From Methylomarinum vadi (GTDB lineage Bacteria > Pseudomonadota > Gammaproteobacteria > Methylococcales > Methylomonadaceae): a DNA stretch of 64,000 nt. The stretch covers positions 2,650,501 to 2,714,500 of the forward strand of contig NZ_JPON01000001.1 of NCBI RefSeq assembly GCF_000733935.1. Reading direction: 5' to 3'. The notes beneath the pieces were generated by a model. It was not told the DNA's origin, did not search any database, and saw nothing but the letters and a program-made list of their open reading frames with translations. The position numbers and the translations under genes were made by a program. Of this stretch, positions 19,606 through 28,655 are shown in pieces; the first letter of the stretch is position 1, and each line of letters opens with the position of its first letter.

Positions 19606-21456
19606 TTACGGAATGTCTTTTTTCGTTCGGTAAGCTTGTTGAGAATGAGTATGTTTTATCGGATATTTTAATTCCAATAAACCGTCTTTCAACATCGGAT
19701 TAATATAGTGGATCCGAAGAGTATCGGGTGCGCGATCTAATAATTTCGCCAATGTTCGGAGTGGTAAAAAATCATCGCCACATAATTTCAAAATAATTGC
19801 TTTCACTTGCGCCGGTGAAACTCTTTTTTTAGATCTAACAGGCTCCGCAATTTTTAATAAGTCTGCATAATGTTCGGAGCTAAGTTTGTTATGTTCGGAG
19901 CTAAGTTTGTTATGTTCGGAGCTAAGTTTGTTATGTTCGGAGCTAATATTCGGATTGCTGAATAAATCGGGCTCAATTTTGCCTTGCAAGGAATAACGAG
20001 TTCCTCTTCCATGCCCTGAGGATTTTAACAATCCTTGTTGCACCAAGTATTTTAAGCGCTCGCCAATCTCCCTGGGATGTTCTTCGCGATGCAGTTTAAT
20101 ATCAGCATTGCTAATGCTATCAAAACGATGCGCCAGAACCAGAATAAATCGGTCAAATTCGGATAGATGATTATAAGTACTTCCGACAATATTTTTAATT
20201 TCCCGGTCAATTTCGTCCGGTATTAAACTAATAAGGGGTAAGGTCATTTGCGTCATGTCCAGATCGAGATTTTCACTGACCAAAGGCTTCAGCCAGGATT
20301 GCTCCCGCCAGGCGCGAAGTATTTTGGGCATGCCAGAGCCCGATTTTTCACCTAAACCCAATAGTTGAAACATTTTTAATATAGTTGGATTACGTGGATC
20401 ACTGATCCCGCCTTCATAAAGTTGAATCAGAGAAATGCGAAGACGGCCGGGATTCAAAAACTCAATCCGATCTCGCCGTTTTATGATTTTGATCGGACGC
20501 GAAGAATGGTGGTCAGCGTGGACCAGGCAATTGATCAACGCTTCCCGTAATGCCTCGTGGACATGAGTTTCGCCTTGCCTAATACCAAGCTTATCAAGCT
20601 TGAACGGTACTTCTAAATCGTCGGTTAAACGCCTATAAACCCGTGCATAAAAATTAAAAATATTGCTTTCCCAGCGGCCGTCGAGAGATAAACGAAAAGT
20701 CCACCGAACTTCGGGGTCGTCAGACAAATGCTCTTGATAATCCACAAGATATCGGGGAAATGCTTCAAGTATGCTTTTTTCCTTTCCAAACATAAGCAAT
20801 CCAGCCGTGGTTAGTCCGAAACGTCCCGATTTTCGATCGGACCGCCAACCACCCAGTTTTTCCAGTAAATTTTGATCATCCAAAGCTAAAAAAGGGTGAT
20901 CGGGTTCTCTTGAAGCAAACCGGTTGCGATAAGCCTTAAAGGTTTCTGTATCCAGATCATCAAGCGTGAAATTTTCAAGAATATTTCCATCTTGTGGCTC
21001 ATCTCCCGCATCACGCAACATTTGGCGAATTTCTGCCTCAGGGCAGTGATAGTCTCCTTCGAAGTTGCGCTTGTAAGTGCCGGTTAAAGGGTTTCCGTTG
21101 ATATAAATTGGGCGCTGTGTACGGGAAGCTTGCGGAATGTGGATCAACAAAAGGGTTTTTTCTTGGACTGTCAAGATTTGCACGTCATTTTCACGACATA
21201 ACGGGCGACTTAGTTTATTAGCATCGTTATGACCATCCCAAAATGCTTTGCGTTGAAGTTCCGGGTTCGTGATACCGGTAATGTGGTACTGACCGCCTTT
21301 TTCTTTAACTCCTAAAATCAGGTACCCGCCTTCGGTATTGGCGAATGATGAAACAGTCTCCCAAATCGACCTGGGCAAGCCTCCTTCGGCTGATTTGAAT
21401 TCAACCTCCTGGTCTTCGCCGAGATCAAGCAGATTGAGTAATTCCATTTCGTTCAT
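19606..21456 (-). CDS. AlbA_2 (Schlafen-like) domain ATP-binding protein with heptapeptide repeats
   Basis: A 616-residue protein. The N-terminus is an AlbA_2/Schlafen-type nucleic-acid-binding domain (EDQEVEFKSAEGGLPRSIWE, SSFANTEGGYLILGVKEK). The centre is the RecG-like or GHKL-type ATP-binding module with HEALREALINCLVHADHH and GLGEKSGSGMPKILRAW. The C-terminal third has winged-helix segments, separated by 3.6 copies of SSEHNKL (encoded at 19871-19946). The ATG at 21456 is preferred because a GAGAAG ribosome-binding site precedes it; the frame is open to 21507. Such proteins are usually called putative transcriptional regulators; some sit in defence islands. It stands alone between trpC (convergent) and the MetF-like gene. 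Function unknown. Confidence 0.75.
   Translation of the reverse strand: MNEMELLNLLDLGEDQEVEFKSAEGGLPRSIWETVSSFANTEGGYLILGVKEKGGQYHITGITNPELQRKAFWDGHNDANKLSRPLCRENDVQILTVQEKTLLLIHIPQASRTQRPIYINGNPLTGTYKRNFEGDYHCPEAEIRQMLRDAGDEPQDGNILENFTLDDLDTETFKAYRNRFASREPDHPFLALDDQNLLEKLGGWRSDRKSGRFGLTTAGLLMFGKEKSILEAFPRYLVDYQEHLSDDPEVRWTFRLSLDGRWESNIFNFYARVYRRLTDDLEVPFKLDKLGIRQGETHVHEALREALINCLVHADHHSSRPIKIIKRRDRIEFLNPGRLRISLIQLYEGGISDPRNPTILKMFQLLGLGEKSGSGMPKILRAWREQSWLKPLVSENLDLDMTQMTLPLISLIPDEIDREIKNIVGSTYNHLSEFDRFILVLAHRFDSISNADIKLHREEHPREIGERLKYLVQQGLLKSSGHGRGTRYSLQGKIEPDLFSNPNISSEHNKLSSEHNKLSSEHNKLSSEHYADLLKIAEPVRSKKRVSPAQVKAIILKLCGDDFLPLRTLAKLLDRAPDTLRIHYINPMLKDGLLELKYPIKHTHSQQAYRTKKDIP
19871..19946. 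repeat. 21-bp tandem repeat, 3.6 copies, in frame
   Basis: The 21-base unit TGTTCGGAGCTAAGTTTGTTA occurs three times exactly (19871-19891, 19892-19912, 19913-19933) and then partly (to 19946). On the minus strand each unit encodes the heptapeptide SSEHNKL. Perfect identity between copies suggests recent slippage or selection for copy-number change that always keeps the frame. Confidence 0.95.
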
Positions 21457-21653
21457 TATGCTTCTCAGAATTTGTTCACTTGTTTCTTCTGAACTAATCC
21501 AGACCATCTTGCCGGCAATAGTAGGTCTGTATATTATTCCAGTAGTTTCAGAGGCCGAAGACTATCGATCTGCGCCGGTCGCATGGATGGCAAATATCGT
21601 TTTTGTCATTGATTTGAAACGATGCGTAGTCAAATTACATCCTGGAATATTTG

Positions 21654-22400
21654 TTATTCATTAGGAAAGGCAATTTTACCGAAATATTTTTCCAGATCGA
21701 TCCGGATCGGCATGAAATAGATGTTCATGCCGGCCTCCTGGGCCAGCTTGATCGCCTGGTTGGCGAATTCGATATTCCATTCGTAATCCGTCTTGAAATT
21801 GGCCGGAAATTGCACCTTGTTTTTAACTTCCCAATATTTCATCGATGACTCGGTGGTGATCGGGCTTAGGCCGATAAAGGTTTCCAGGCCCTGCATCTGT
21901 TCCGCGTAAATCTCGATCATACGCATGTCGTAAAAAGGTTGCGAGAAAAAACCGCAGGCACCGGCGTCGGCTTTTCGTTTGATGTAATTGCACTCGTCTT
22001 GGACGCCGTTTCGATGCGAGTCGAAGCCGGCATAGACAGAAATCTTGGGGAAGCGTAGCGTGACGGCACGAATCAAATCGACGACATTGGTTTTGTAGAA
22101 ACTGCGTTTCAAGCCTTCCGGCGGGTCTCCGGAAACGAGCAGAACGTGATCCAACTCGTATTGTTCGATGATATGGAAAATATCTCCGGATTTAAGATCG
22201 AAATCGATGGCCCGGAAATGCGGAATAAACTGGTGTCTGCTGCGATCGATATGTTTGACCGTCTCCCAGCTACGGGTGGAAAAACGCTGTATATCCGGTA
22301 CATTGATCAAGTCGATCGATGATCCTAATGTTTGCACGAACTGATATTGTTCCGCGAACGCCTGTTCGCTACGGGGAACAATCTCGAAAGAAATTTTCAT
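21654..22400 (-). CDS. methylenetetrahydrofolate reductase family protein (short)
   Basis: A 248-residue TIM-barrel protein of the MetF superfamily. It opens MKISFEIVPRS like MetF (FEFFPP position), then NVPDIQR, HFRAIDFD, ELDHVLLVSGDPPEG (the family's GGDPP block), VYAGFDSHR and GACGFFSQPFYD (corresponding to the TQ-FFD segment). It is about 45 residues shorter than E. coli MetF, and the conserved catalytic Glu near the start is matched by Glu6. It may be a true reductase making 5-methyl-THF or a divergent paralogue acting in C1 metabolism. It is monocistronic in appearance, with 197 bases before the next minus-strand gene. Confidence 0.75.
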   Translation of the reverse strand: MKISFEIVPRSEQAFAEQYQFVQTLGSSIDLINVPDIQRFSTRSWETVKHIDRSRHQFIPHFRAIDFDLKSGDIFHIIEQYELDHVLLVSGDPPEGLKRSFYKTNVVDLIRAVTLRFPKISVYAGFDSHRNGVQDECNYIKRKADAGACGFFSQPFYDMRMIEIYAEQMQGLETFIGLSPITTESSMKYWEVKNKVQFPANFKTDYEWNIEFANQAIKLAQEAGMNIYFMPIRIDLEKYFGKIAFPNE

Positions 22401-22559
22401 GAATGTGAAATAATTATAGGTTCAAATGCTGTTATTGTATCGGATTCGGTCGCGATTAGGTTAGTATCGCGGGAGTTTACATTGTTAGAATTGACGGCAA
22501 GTTTTGAGCAATATTGATCATCGTCTGTAAAGACTTGAGAAATAAAGGGGATATCCATC

Positions 22560-22691
22560 ATGACTTTTGCAACACTGGCCAAGATAGTCTTATTGCTGAT
22601 TTGGCCGCTGCTTTTTTTAGCGATAAGTTATTACAGGGATAAGGAAAAATTCAAGCAGCGGTTAAAACAATTTAAGTGGAAGGATTGGTAA
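22560..22691 (+). CDS. 43-residue single-span membrane protein
   Basis: A small frame, MTFATLAKIVLLLIWPLLFL followed by AISYYRDKEKFKQRLKQ and FKWKDW. It has one clear hydrophobic helix (about residues 5-23) and a strongly basic, amphipathic C-terminal tail. An AAGGGG ribosome-binding site lies 9 bases before the ATG. Its stop (22691) abuts the stop of the convergent sensor kinase (22692). I do not recognise the family. Coding is inferred from the ribosome-binding site, composition and the tidy fit between neighbours. Confidence 0.6.
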   Translation: MTFATLAKIVLLLIWPLLFLAISYYRDKEKFKQRLKQFKWKDW

Positions 22692-24143
22692 TTAAAGCTG
22701 TGATTTTTTTCTGAAAAAATACGATTTTCGCCGGTTAATCGCAACCGGACGAATAATGGGCAAATCAAAGACAACCAACACCATCAGGCCGCCCATGCTC
22801 GATCTGGAAAAATGGATTTCCGCTTCGTGTATGGCGGCAATTCGTTGTACGATAGATAGCCCGAGTCCACAGCCTTCCGCGCTATTGGCCGTTTCGACGC
22901 AGCGATAGAAACGCTGGGTCAAGCGGTCGTAATCCTGTTCATCGATGCCGGGGCCGTTATCTTCAACACTGAACCAAACCTTGTTTTTTTCGCGCAAGGT
23001 GCGGATCTTAACCTTGCCGTTCAGTGGCGAATATTTGACCGCATTTTCAATCAGGTTTCTGATCAAAATATTGATTAACTGCATGTTCCCGGAAATAGTC
23101 AGGGTTTCTCCGCTTTGAAATTCGATATCGATATTTTTGTTGCGGGCTAAGGACTGGATATCGCTGATGACACTGATAATTTCCCGGTTGATGTCGATGG
23201 CGATTCGCGTCAGATTTTCGTTTTGATTCTGCACTCGAGACAAGGTCAATAATTGCTGCACCATGCGGGTCATTCTCAATACGGCTTGTTGCGCCTTGGC
23301 CAAAGCCTGAGCGCGCATGGTTTCGTCTTTCGCTTTTTGCGCCACCTGAATTTGGGTCAACAGACCGGCCAGCGGCGTGCGTAATTCATGCGATGCGTCC
23401 GAGGTGAAATTGCGTTCGTTTTCAAAAGCCTGTTCCAATTGGCTAAATAAGGTATTGAGTTCCTCGACGAGCGGCAAAATTTCTTCCGGCAATCCGTTAA
23501 GCGGTAAGGATTCCAAATAACCGGCTTCGCGCTTGGAGAGTTGCTCCTTAAGGTGGCTGATCGGCGATAAAGTATGGCTGACGATGATCCAGATCGCGAT
23601 CCCCAATACTGGGAGTCCCAGCAAGAAGTTTTGCATTAATTGCCTGGCTATGTCGATGGTAATCGCTTCCCTGACATCTTCCCGCTGGCCGACATGGATG
23701 ATGTATTCGCCGTTGTGGTTGGCGATGCTGAATACATACCAGCGGTGTTCGTCGATTGTCGTCAGGCTATAGCCGTTGCGCAGTTGGGATAAGGCAAACT
23801 TGGGCGCGCTTTCCGAGCGCAGAATCAGGCCGTCTTCCACCGACCAAAGTTGAAAAGCGATTTTACCGGCATATTGATATGTCAATTCATGGGTGTGCAA
23901 CAGATTGGAGGTATGGTCTACATCCCAATGTTCCGATAGCGATCCTTCATGTAGCATACTTTCGACGAAGGCGTGCAAAACGCCGGCGGATTGGGCCAGT
24001 TCGGCCTTGAACAACTTGGTGACTTCGTTCTGCGATTCCTTATAGCTGATGAAGGCAGTCAACCCCCAAATGATGACCGTAACCAGCAGTAGAAAAAACA
24101 ACAGCTTTTTCTTTAGCGAATTTGGCAACAGTCGTATTTTCAT
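22692..24143 (-). CDS. sensor histidine kinase (QseC/PhoQ-like class)
   Basis: A 483-residue membrane kinase. TM1 is at about 13-34 and TM2 at about 172-190 around a periplasmic sensor of about 135 residues. A HAMP-like linker precedes the phosphoacceptor His252 in ASHELRTPLAGLL. The catalytic domain shows NLIENAVKYS (N box), VEDNGPGIDEQD (G1) and GCGLGLSIVQRIAAIHEAEI (G2). It is 23 bases downstream of its response regulator, so the pair forms an operon. The stimulus is unknown; similarity of layout to QseBC/BasRS is only a class resemblance. Confidence 0.9.
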   Translation of the reverse strand: MKIRLLPNSLKKKLLFFLLLVTVIIWGLTAFISYKESQNEVTKLFKAELAQSAGVLHAFVESMLHEGSLSEHWDVDHTSNLLHTHELTYQYAGKIAFQLWSVEDGLILRSESAPKFALSQLRNGYSLTTIDEHRWYVFSIANHNGEYIIHVGQREDVREAITIDIARQLMQNFLLGLPVLGIAIWIIVSHTLSPISHLKEQLSKREAGYLESLPLNGLPEEILPLVEELNTLFSQLEQAFENERNFTSDASHELRTPLAGLLTQIQVAQKAKDETMRAQALAKAQQAVLRMTRMVQQLLTLSRVQNQNENLTRIAIDINREIISVISDIQSLARNKNIDIEFQSGETLTISGNMQLINILIRNLIENAVKYSPLNGKVKIRTLREKNKVWFSVEDNGPGIDEQDYDRLTQRFYRCVETANSAEGCGLGLSIVQRIAAIHEAEIHFSRSSMGGLMVLVVFDLPIIRPVAINRRKSYFFRKKSQL

Positions 24144-24166
24144 GGCGATCTGGAGAAATTGAACAA

Positions 24167-24826
24167 TCAGTCTTCGTCAATGATATAACCGACGCCACGA
24201 ATGGTTCTGATCAATTTGTTGTCCAGCTTTTTGCGTAAATGATGGATATGGACTTCAACCGTATTGCTTTCGACTTCGGAATTCCAGGCGTACAAAGTCT
24301 CTTCCAGGCGGGTGCGCGAGGAAACCTGGCCGATGTGGTTCATCAGAAAGCTGAGTATTTCAAATTCCTTCTGCGACAACTCGATCGGTTGACCGTGGTA
24401 AAAAACCTGATGCGACGCGGGGTCCAATTTAACGCCTTTGTGTTCGATTACCGGTAGCTTCCCGTTACCGCAGCGGCGGTAAAGGGCCCGGAGCCGGGCG
24501 CAAATTTCGGCCAGATCGCAGGGTTTGACGACAAAATCATCGGCGCCGCTGTCCAGTCCCAATACTTTGTCGTTAAGGGTATCCTTGGCGGTCAATACCA
24601 GTACCGGGGTGTGATCCCTGCGCTTACGCATTTCCTCCAACAGCGTAATTCCATTCATCCTGGGCAGGTTCAAGTCCAGGACGACCAGTTCATAAAGATT
24701 GGTTCTCAGGGCTTCGTCGGCCAGTTTGCCATCTTTCACCCAATCGACGGCGTAGCCTTCCAACGATAAGCCGGTTTGCAGGCCGTCACCGAGAATTTCA
24801 TCATCTTCAATCAGTAATAAACGCAT
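24167..24826 (-). CDS. OmpR/PhoB-family response regulator
   Basis: A 219-residue transcription factor. The receiver domain has the acidic pocket (LLLIEDDE), phosphoacceptor Asp51 in ELVVLDLNLPRMNG, and VLVLTAKD. The C-terminal winged helix has FEILSFLMNHIGQVSSRTRLEE and the VEVHIHHLRKKLDNKLIRTIRGVGY signature. It is the partner of the histidine kinase just downstream. Gene targets are not apparent; the divergent or neighbouring small membrane protein genes are possible but unproven. Confidence 0.93.
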   Translation of the reverse strand: MRLLLIEDDEILGDGLQTGLSLEGYAVDWVKDGKLADEALRTNLYELVVLDLNLPRMNGITLLEEMRKRRDHTPVLVLTAKDTLNDKVLGLDSGADDFVVKPCDLAEICARLRALYRRCGNGKLPVIEHKGVKLDPASHQVFYHGQPIELSQKEFEILSFLMNHIGQVSSRTRLEETLYAWNSEVESNTVEVHIHHLRKKLDNKLIRTIRGVGYIIDED

Positions 24827-24916
24827 GTTTGTATCGAAGTACGTTCAACAAAGGAACTCTAATAGTTGCCGATTGAAGATATAGAAGAAAAATTAAGGAT
24901 TTCTTAAGACAGGCGG

Positions 24917-25360
24917 TTAATCAATTTTTTCTACTTTAAAAACGGTTCCTTCGACAGCGGTGACTTTGACTTTTGCTCCTTGAGGGCAGTCTTCGCCATA
25001 GACTTTCCAGATGCTGTCACCGGTCTTGATTTTGCCTTGGCCGTTTTCGATGGCCTCGATCAAGGTAAAGGTTCTGCCGACATATTGAGCGCCGCGTTTG
25101 TTCAGCAAAGGATGGTCGGTTTGTTCGGGGTGTTTACCGACATAGCGGCGCCACACCACGACAGAGGCGAAGGATAGTACCGAGAAAATCAGTAATTGGA
25201 TTTCAAAACCGGTACTGGGAACAAGGAAGAGGACGATGCCGGTAATTAGCCCCGCAATCGCCATCCAGAGAAAAAAAAAGCCGGGTGCCAGAATTTCTAT
25301 CCCTAATAAAACCAGCGCCAGTACCCACCAATACCAAAAGATAAGTTCGATTTCGGCCAT
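24917..25360 (-). CDS. NfeD-family membrane protein
   Basis: A 147-residue protein with two or three N-terminal hydrophobic segments (YWWVLALVLLGIEILAPGFFFLWMAI and ITGIVLFLVP) and a C-terminal OB-fold-like soluble domain (GQGKIKTGDSIWKVYGEDCPQG). This is the short NfeD type without the ClpP-like protease domain. NfeD proteins pair with stomatin/SPFH proteins in membrane-domain organisation or membrane-protein quality control. Its ATG overlaps the SPFH gene stop by 1 base (TAATG), so they are coupled. Confidence 0.9.
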   Translation of the reverse strand: MAEIELIFWYWWVLALVLLGIEILAPGFFFLWMAIAGLITGIVLFLVPSTGFEIQLLIFSVLSFASVVVWRRYVGKHPEQTDHPLLNKRGAQYVGRTFTLIEAIENGQGKIKTGDSIWKVYGEDCPQGAKVKVTAVEGTVFKVEKID

Positions 25361-26283
25361 TATTTTTCCCTTTTAGCCATCGCCTCTTTGGCCAGTTCGG
25401 TGATGCCACCCAGCGCGCCGATTACGCTCGATGCTTCCAGCGGCATCAGAACGACTTTACTGTTATCCGCCGCGGCGACCTCCTTCAAAGATTCGACGTA
25501 TTTTTGGGCGACGAAATAATTGATCGCCTGAATATCGCCCTTGGCGATTGCCTCCGATACCATCGTGGTGGCGCGCGCTTCAGCCTCGGCCAAGCGTTCT
25601 CTGGCCTCGGCGTCGCGAAAGGCGGATTCCCGGCGTCCCTCGGCATCGAGGATCGCGGCCTGTTTTTCGCCGTCGGCGCGAAGAATTTCGGCTTGTTTAT
25701 GGCCTTCGGCTTCCAAAATGGCGGCACGTTTTTCCCGCTCCGCCTTCATTTGCCGGGCCATCGACTCGACCAGGTCGCGAGGCGGTTCGATATCTTTTAT
25801 TTCGATACGGGTGACCTTGATGCCCCAGGGTGTCGTCGCGTCATCGACTACACTCAACAATTTGGCGTTGATGTCGTCACGGCGCGATAACAACTCGTCG
25901 AGATCCATCGACCCCATCACAGTCCGGATATTGGTCATGACCAGGTTGACGATGGCGTGATCCAGGTTGTTGACTTCGTAGGCCGCCTTGGGCGAATCCA
26001 TGATCTGGTAAAACACCACGCCGTCGACCCGGACCATGGCGTTGTCCTTGGTGATGACTTCCTGCGAAGGCACGTCCAGGACTTGTTCCATGACGTTTAA
26101 TTTGCGGCCGATTCGATCGATGATCGGCACGATGATGTTCAAACCGGGGGTGAGGGTGCCGGTATAACGGCCGAAACGTTCTACGGTATATTCCATGCCT
26201 TGCGGTACCGATTTGACGCTCATGATTACCATCAACACCGCAAAGATCAACAAGGCGGTGACAAATATACCAAAGCCGGTCAT
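25360..26283 (-). CDS. SPFH/stomatin-family protein (QmcA-like)
   Basis: A 307-residue protein with one N-terminal membrane helix (FVTALLIFAVLMVIMSV), then the SPFH/band-7 domain beginning VPQGMEYTVERFGRY and including TPGLNIIVPIIDRI and DVPSQEVITKDNAMVRVDG. A long Ala/Glu/Arg-rich coiled coil follows (about residues 185-245). It closely matches the stomatin/paraslipin class such as E. coli QmcA (YbbK). Expected to oligomerise at the inner membrane with the NfeD protein encoded next. The start codon ATG at 26283 fits the family N-terminus. Confidence 0.92.
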   Translation of the reverse strand: MTGFGIFVTALLIFAVLMVIMSVKSVPQGMEYTVERFGRYTGTLTPGLNIIVPIIDRIGRKLNVMEQVLDVPSQEVITKDNAMVRVDGVVFYQIMDSPKAAYEVNNLDHAIVNLVMTNIRTVMGSMDLDELLSRRDDINAKLLSVVDDATTPWGIKVTRIEIKDIEPPRDLVESMARQMKAEREKRAAILEAEGHKQAEILRADGEKQAAILDAEGRRESAFRDAEARERLAEAEARATTMVSEAIAKGDIQAINYFVAQKYVESLKEVAAADNSKVVLMPLEASSVIGALGGITELAKEAMAKREK

Positions 26284-26398
26284 AACAACTCTCCGTTAGT
26301 CGCCTAACTTAAAATAAAAAAGGAATGCGTATTGCAAACACCCAGCTATCTAATAATAATGTATATTTTTTTAATTGTAAGGTAACGGTCGCAAACTC

Positions 26399-26680
26399 AT
26401 GATAACGGCAGGTATCAATTTACTTATTATCTCGTTGCTAGTTTTGATCATTGGGTTGATCAACCCTAAATGGTTGCTGGTTTGGGTTGAAAAACCGGGC
26501 AGAATGCCGATCGTCATGATAGCGGTCGCATTGTTCATGATCGCCATGGTATTGTTCGGCGAAGGCACCAAGCGCAAGCAGGAAGCTTTGACGGCGCAAA
26601 GCGAGCAACCGGCACAGCAGGCCGAGCAGAAACCGGCAAAAAAAGTTAAAATCGTTCCCGCGCAGGAACTGATCAAATAG
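26399..26680 (+). CDS. small membrane protein of unknown function
   Basis: A 93-residue protein with two hydrophobic helices (INLLIISLLVLIIGLI, about 5-21, and PIVMIAVALFMIAMVLFG, about 37-54) and a charged, Gln/Lys-rich C-terminal tail (SEQPAQQAEQKPAKKVK). I do not recognise a family name. It is divergent from the SPFH gene by 115 bases and convergent with the transglutaminase gene, ending 8 bases before that gene's stop. Composition, defined helices and lack of a better frame support it as real. Confidence 0.7.
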   Translation: MITAGINLLIISLLVLIIGLINPKWLLVWVEKPGRMPIVMIAVALFMIAMVLFGEGTKRKQEALTAQSEQPAQQAEQKPAKKVKIVPAQELIK

Positions 26681-26688
26681 TATCGGGC

Positions 26689-28644
26689 TTAGCGCTTGGG
26701 GATTTGAAATTTTCGGACTTGTCGCTTGAATTGCCGCAGGTCTGTTTCCTCGGCATCGGCCTGATAACGCAGTTTGATGAATAGGCCGGTTATGTCGTCG
26801 ATTCGTCCGGCCATTTCGGGATGCCGCCGTTTGACTCGCTGGGCAAAATGGCGCGCCCCTTCACCGGTTCTGATTTGCAGGCCCGCCTGCTTGGCCAGTT
26901 TGGCGCAGAAATTTTGATACAGCGCCATAACCGGATCGGCTCTAGGCCGGTTGTTTCTGAGCAGCAGCCAGGCCAGCAGCAGCGATACCGAGGTTACCGA
27001 GCCGATCAGCCAATAAAGCAATCGTTCGATATTGTCTATGCCCAGAGCGGCCAGTAAATTGGATTGGTTGGTATTGCTGTAATTGATGACCCAGCGTTGC
27101 CATTGGTAATCGAGGCTGTTCCACAATTGCCGGCCGCGTTTTAGCCAGCTCATCGCCGCGCCGATTTCGACCGGGGTGAAATTGACCTCGCCACTGGCGA
27201 TTTGCAAATCGATATTGACATCCTGTTCCACCCGTTCCGGCGCGACGGCGGCCGTCGGATCGAACCGTACCCAACCTTTGCCGCTCAGCCATACTTCGGC
27301 CCAGGCATGGGCGTTGGCCTGGCGAACTTCTATAAATCCGCCGACTTTGTTCAATTCCCCGCCCTGATAACCGCCGACCACCCGTGCCGGGATATTGGCG
27401 ACCCGCATCAGGTAAACGAAGGCGGTCGCATAATGGCTGCAAAAGCCGTAGCGACTTTCGAACAGGAAGGTTTCGATCGGGTTGTCCTTCATGACGTCGG
27501 GCATCAGGGTGTAATAAAATTGTTCTTCGCGGAAAAATTTAAGCAGTTGCCGGATGAACGCTTCCGGTTCGCCATCGAAACCGTGTAGACGTCTTACCAG
27601 CGACGTGATGCGGGATGAAGGTTCACCGGGCAGCTGCAGATTATCGTGATGTTCGGTTTTCGTCAGATATCCGGTGTTATAGTGCGGATAAGAGACAATT
27701 CGATATTCCGCCCGTTCCTCCGGCGTGCTAGGAGTGACCAACTGGTAAAAACTCGTGCGTTGCAACGGATCGTTGTATTCGGCCGCCAGGTCCAATGCGT
27801 AAACCCAATGGTGTTTCTGGGGCTCCATGAGCAATTTGTAACGATAAGGAGTGCCCAAGAAACGGGGCCGGTCCATGAAACGACGGAAAAAACGGTTCGG
27901 ACTTTCCGTCCAGCGTTTACCGTCCGTGTAGGAATACACCGGGCCGCGCCAATAGCGTTGCTCGGGAGGCGGGATGTCGCCGTCGAATTTCACTCGGAAA
28001 GCCAGCTCGTCGGATAAACCCAGGCGGCTGATGCTGCCCGGTTCCAACGTGTCGCTGAGACCCGACCTGGCTTGCTGTTTGTCTTCGAACAACATCCAAC
28101 GCGGCGCTTCGATACGGGGGAAAAGAAGAAACAAGACGATGGCAAGCGGCAACGCTTGCATGATGATCAGCGCTGCGATTTTTAGCGCGGTCAGCGCATT
28201 TTGCAGACGGCTGTTAATCGTGACCAGGGTGGCCAATAGAACGCAACAGACCGATAAGATGTAAACGGCCATCCACATGCTTTGTTGATAAAGGAACAGC
28301 GTACTGGCGACGATGAAGGCCAAATAATTGGTCAGGTAAATATCGCGAGAGGATTTGACTTCCAGCAGCTTCAGCCCCAAGGCCGTGATAAATAACGAGG
28401 TTCCTGCATCTCGACCTAAAATGCCCTGATGTTGACTGTACAGCAAAGCAATGCCGGACACGGTTAAAAATAACACCAAAAATTTGTTCGGCAGCCAGGC
28501 CGGTTTCCATAACGCGATGAAGCGCCAACCCAGCAACAGATAAAAAAAGCCGAACAACGGCAAAGGGATGTTGTTGAAATGGGGAAGCGCGATCAGGCCG
28601 ATCGAGACTAACAAAAAAATGAAAATCCGTTTGTCCGTTGCCAT
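26689..28644 (-). CDS. transglutaminase-like membrane protein (TgpA type)
   Basis: A 651-residue protein. The first 180 residues hold about six membrane helices, then a periplasmic transglutaminase-like domain, and another helix near 560 before a short cytoplasmic tail. The papain-like triad is complete: Cys402 (YGFCSHYATAF), His446 (ANAHAWAEVW) and Asp462 (VRFDPTAA). The ATG at 28644 is chosen; the frame runs on to 28785 but overlaps the DUF58 gene with no membrane-protein character. It is third in the moxR-DUF58-tgpA operon, the arrangement known from Pseudomonas TgpA. The substrate is unknown. Confidence 0.92.
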   Translation of the reverse strand: MATDKRIFIFLLVSIGLIALPHFNNIPLPLFGFFYLLLGWRFIALWKPAWLPNKFLVLFLTVSGIALLYSQHQGILGRDAGTSLFITALGLKLLEVKSSRDIYLTNYLAFIVASTLFLYQQSMWMAVYILSVCCVLLATLVTINSRLQNALTALKIAALIIMQALPLAIVLFLLFPRIEAPRWMLFEDKQQARSGLSDTLEPGSISRLGLSDELAFRVKFDGDIPPPEQRYWRGPVYSYTDGKRWTESPNRFFRRFMDRPRFLGTPYRYKLLMEPQKHHWVYALDLAAEYNDPLQRTSFYQLVTPSTPEERAEYRIVSYPHYNTGYLTKTEHHDNLQLPGEPSSRITSLVRRLHGFDGEPEAFIRQLLKFFREEQFYYTLMPDVMKDNPIETFLFESRYGFCSHYATAFVYLMRVANIPARVVGGYQGGELNKVGGFIEVRQANAHAWAEVWLSGKGWVRFDPTAAVAPERVEQDVNIDLQIASGEVNFTPVEIGAAMSWLKRGRQLWNSLDYQWQRWVINYSNTNQSNLLAALGIDNIERLLYWLIGSVTSVSLLLAWLLLRNNRPRADPVMALYQNFCAKLAKQAGLQIRTGEGARHFAQRVKRRHPEMAGRIDDITGLFIKLRYQADAEETDLRQFKRQVRKFQIPKR

Positions 28645-28655
28645 CGATCCGTTTC

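Noticed and set aside
19871-19946. Short tandem repeat as a possible CRISPR array
   Set aside because: Units are directly adjacent without spacers and are in frame within a long protein gene.
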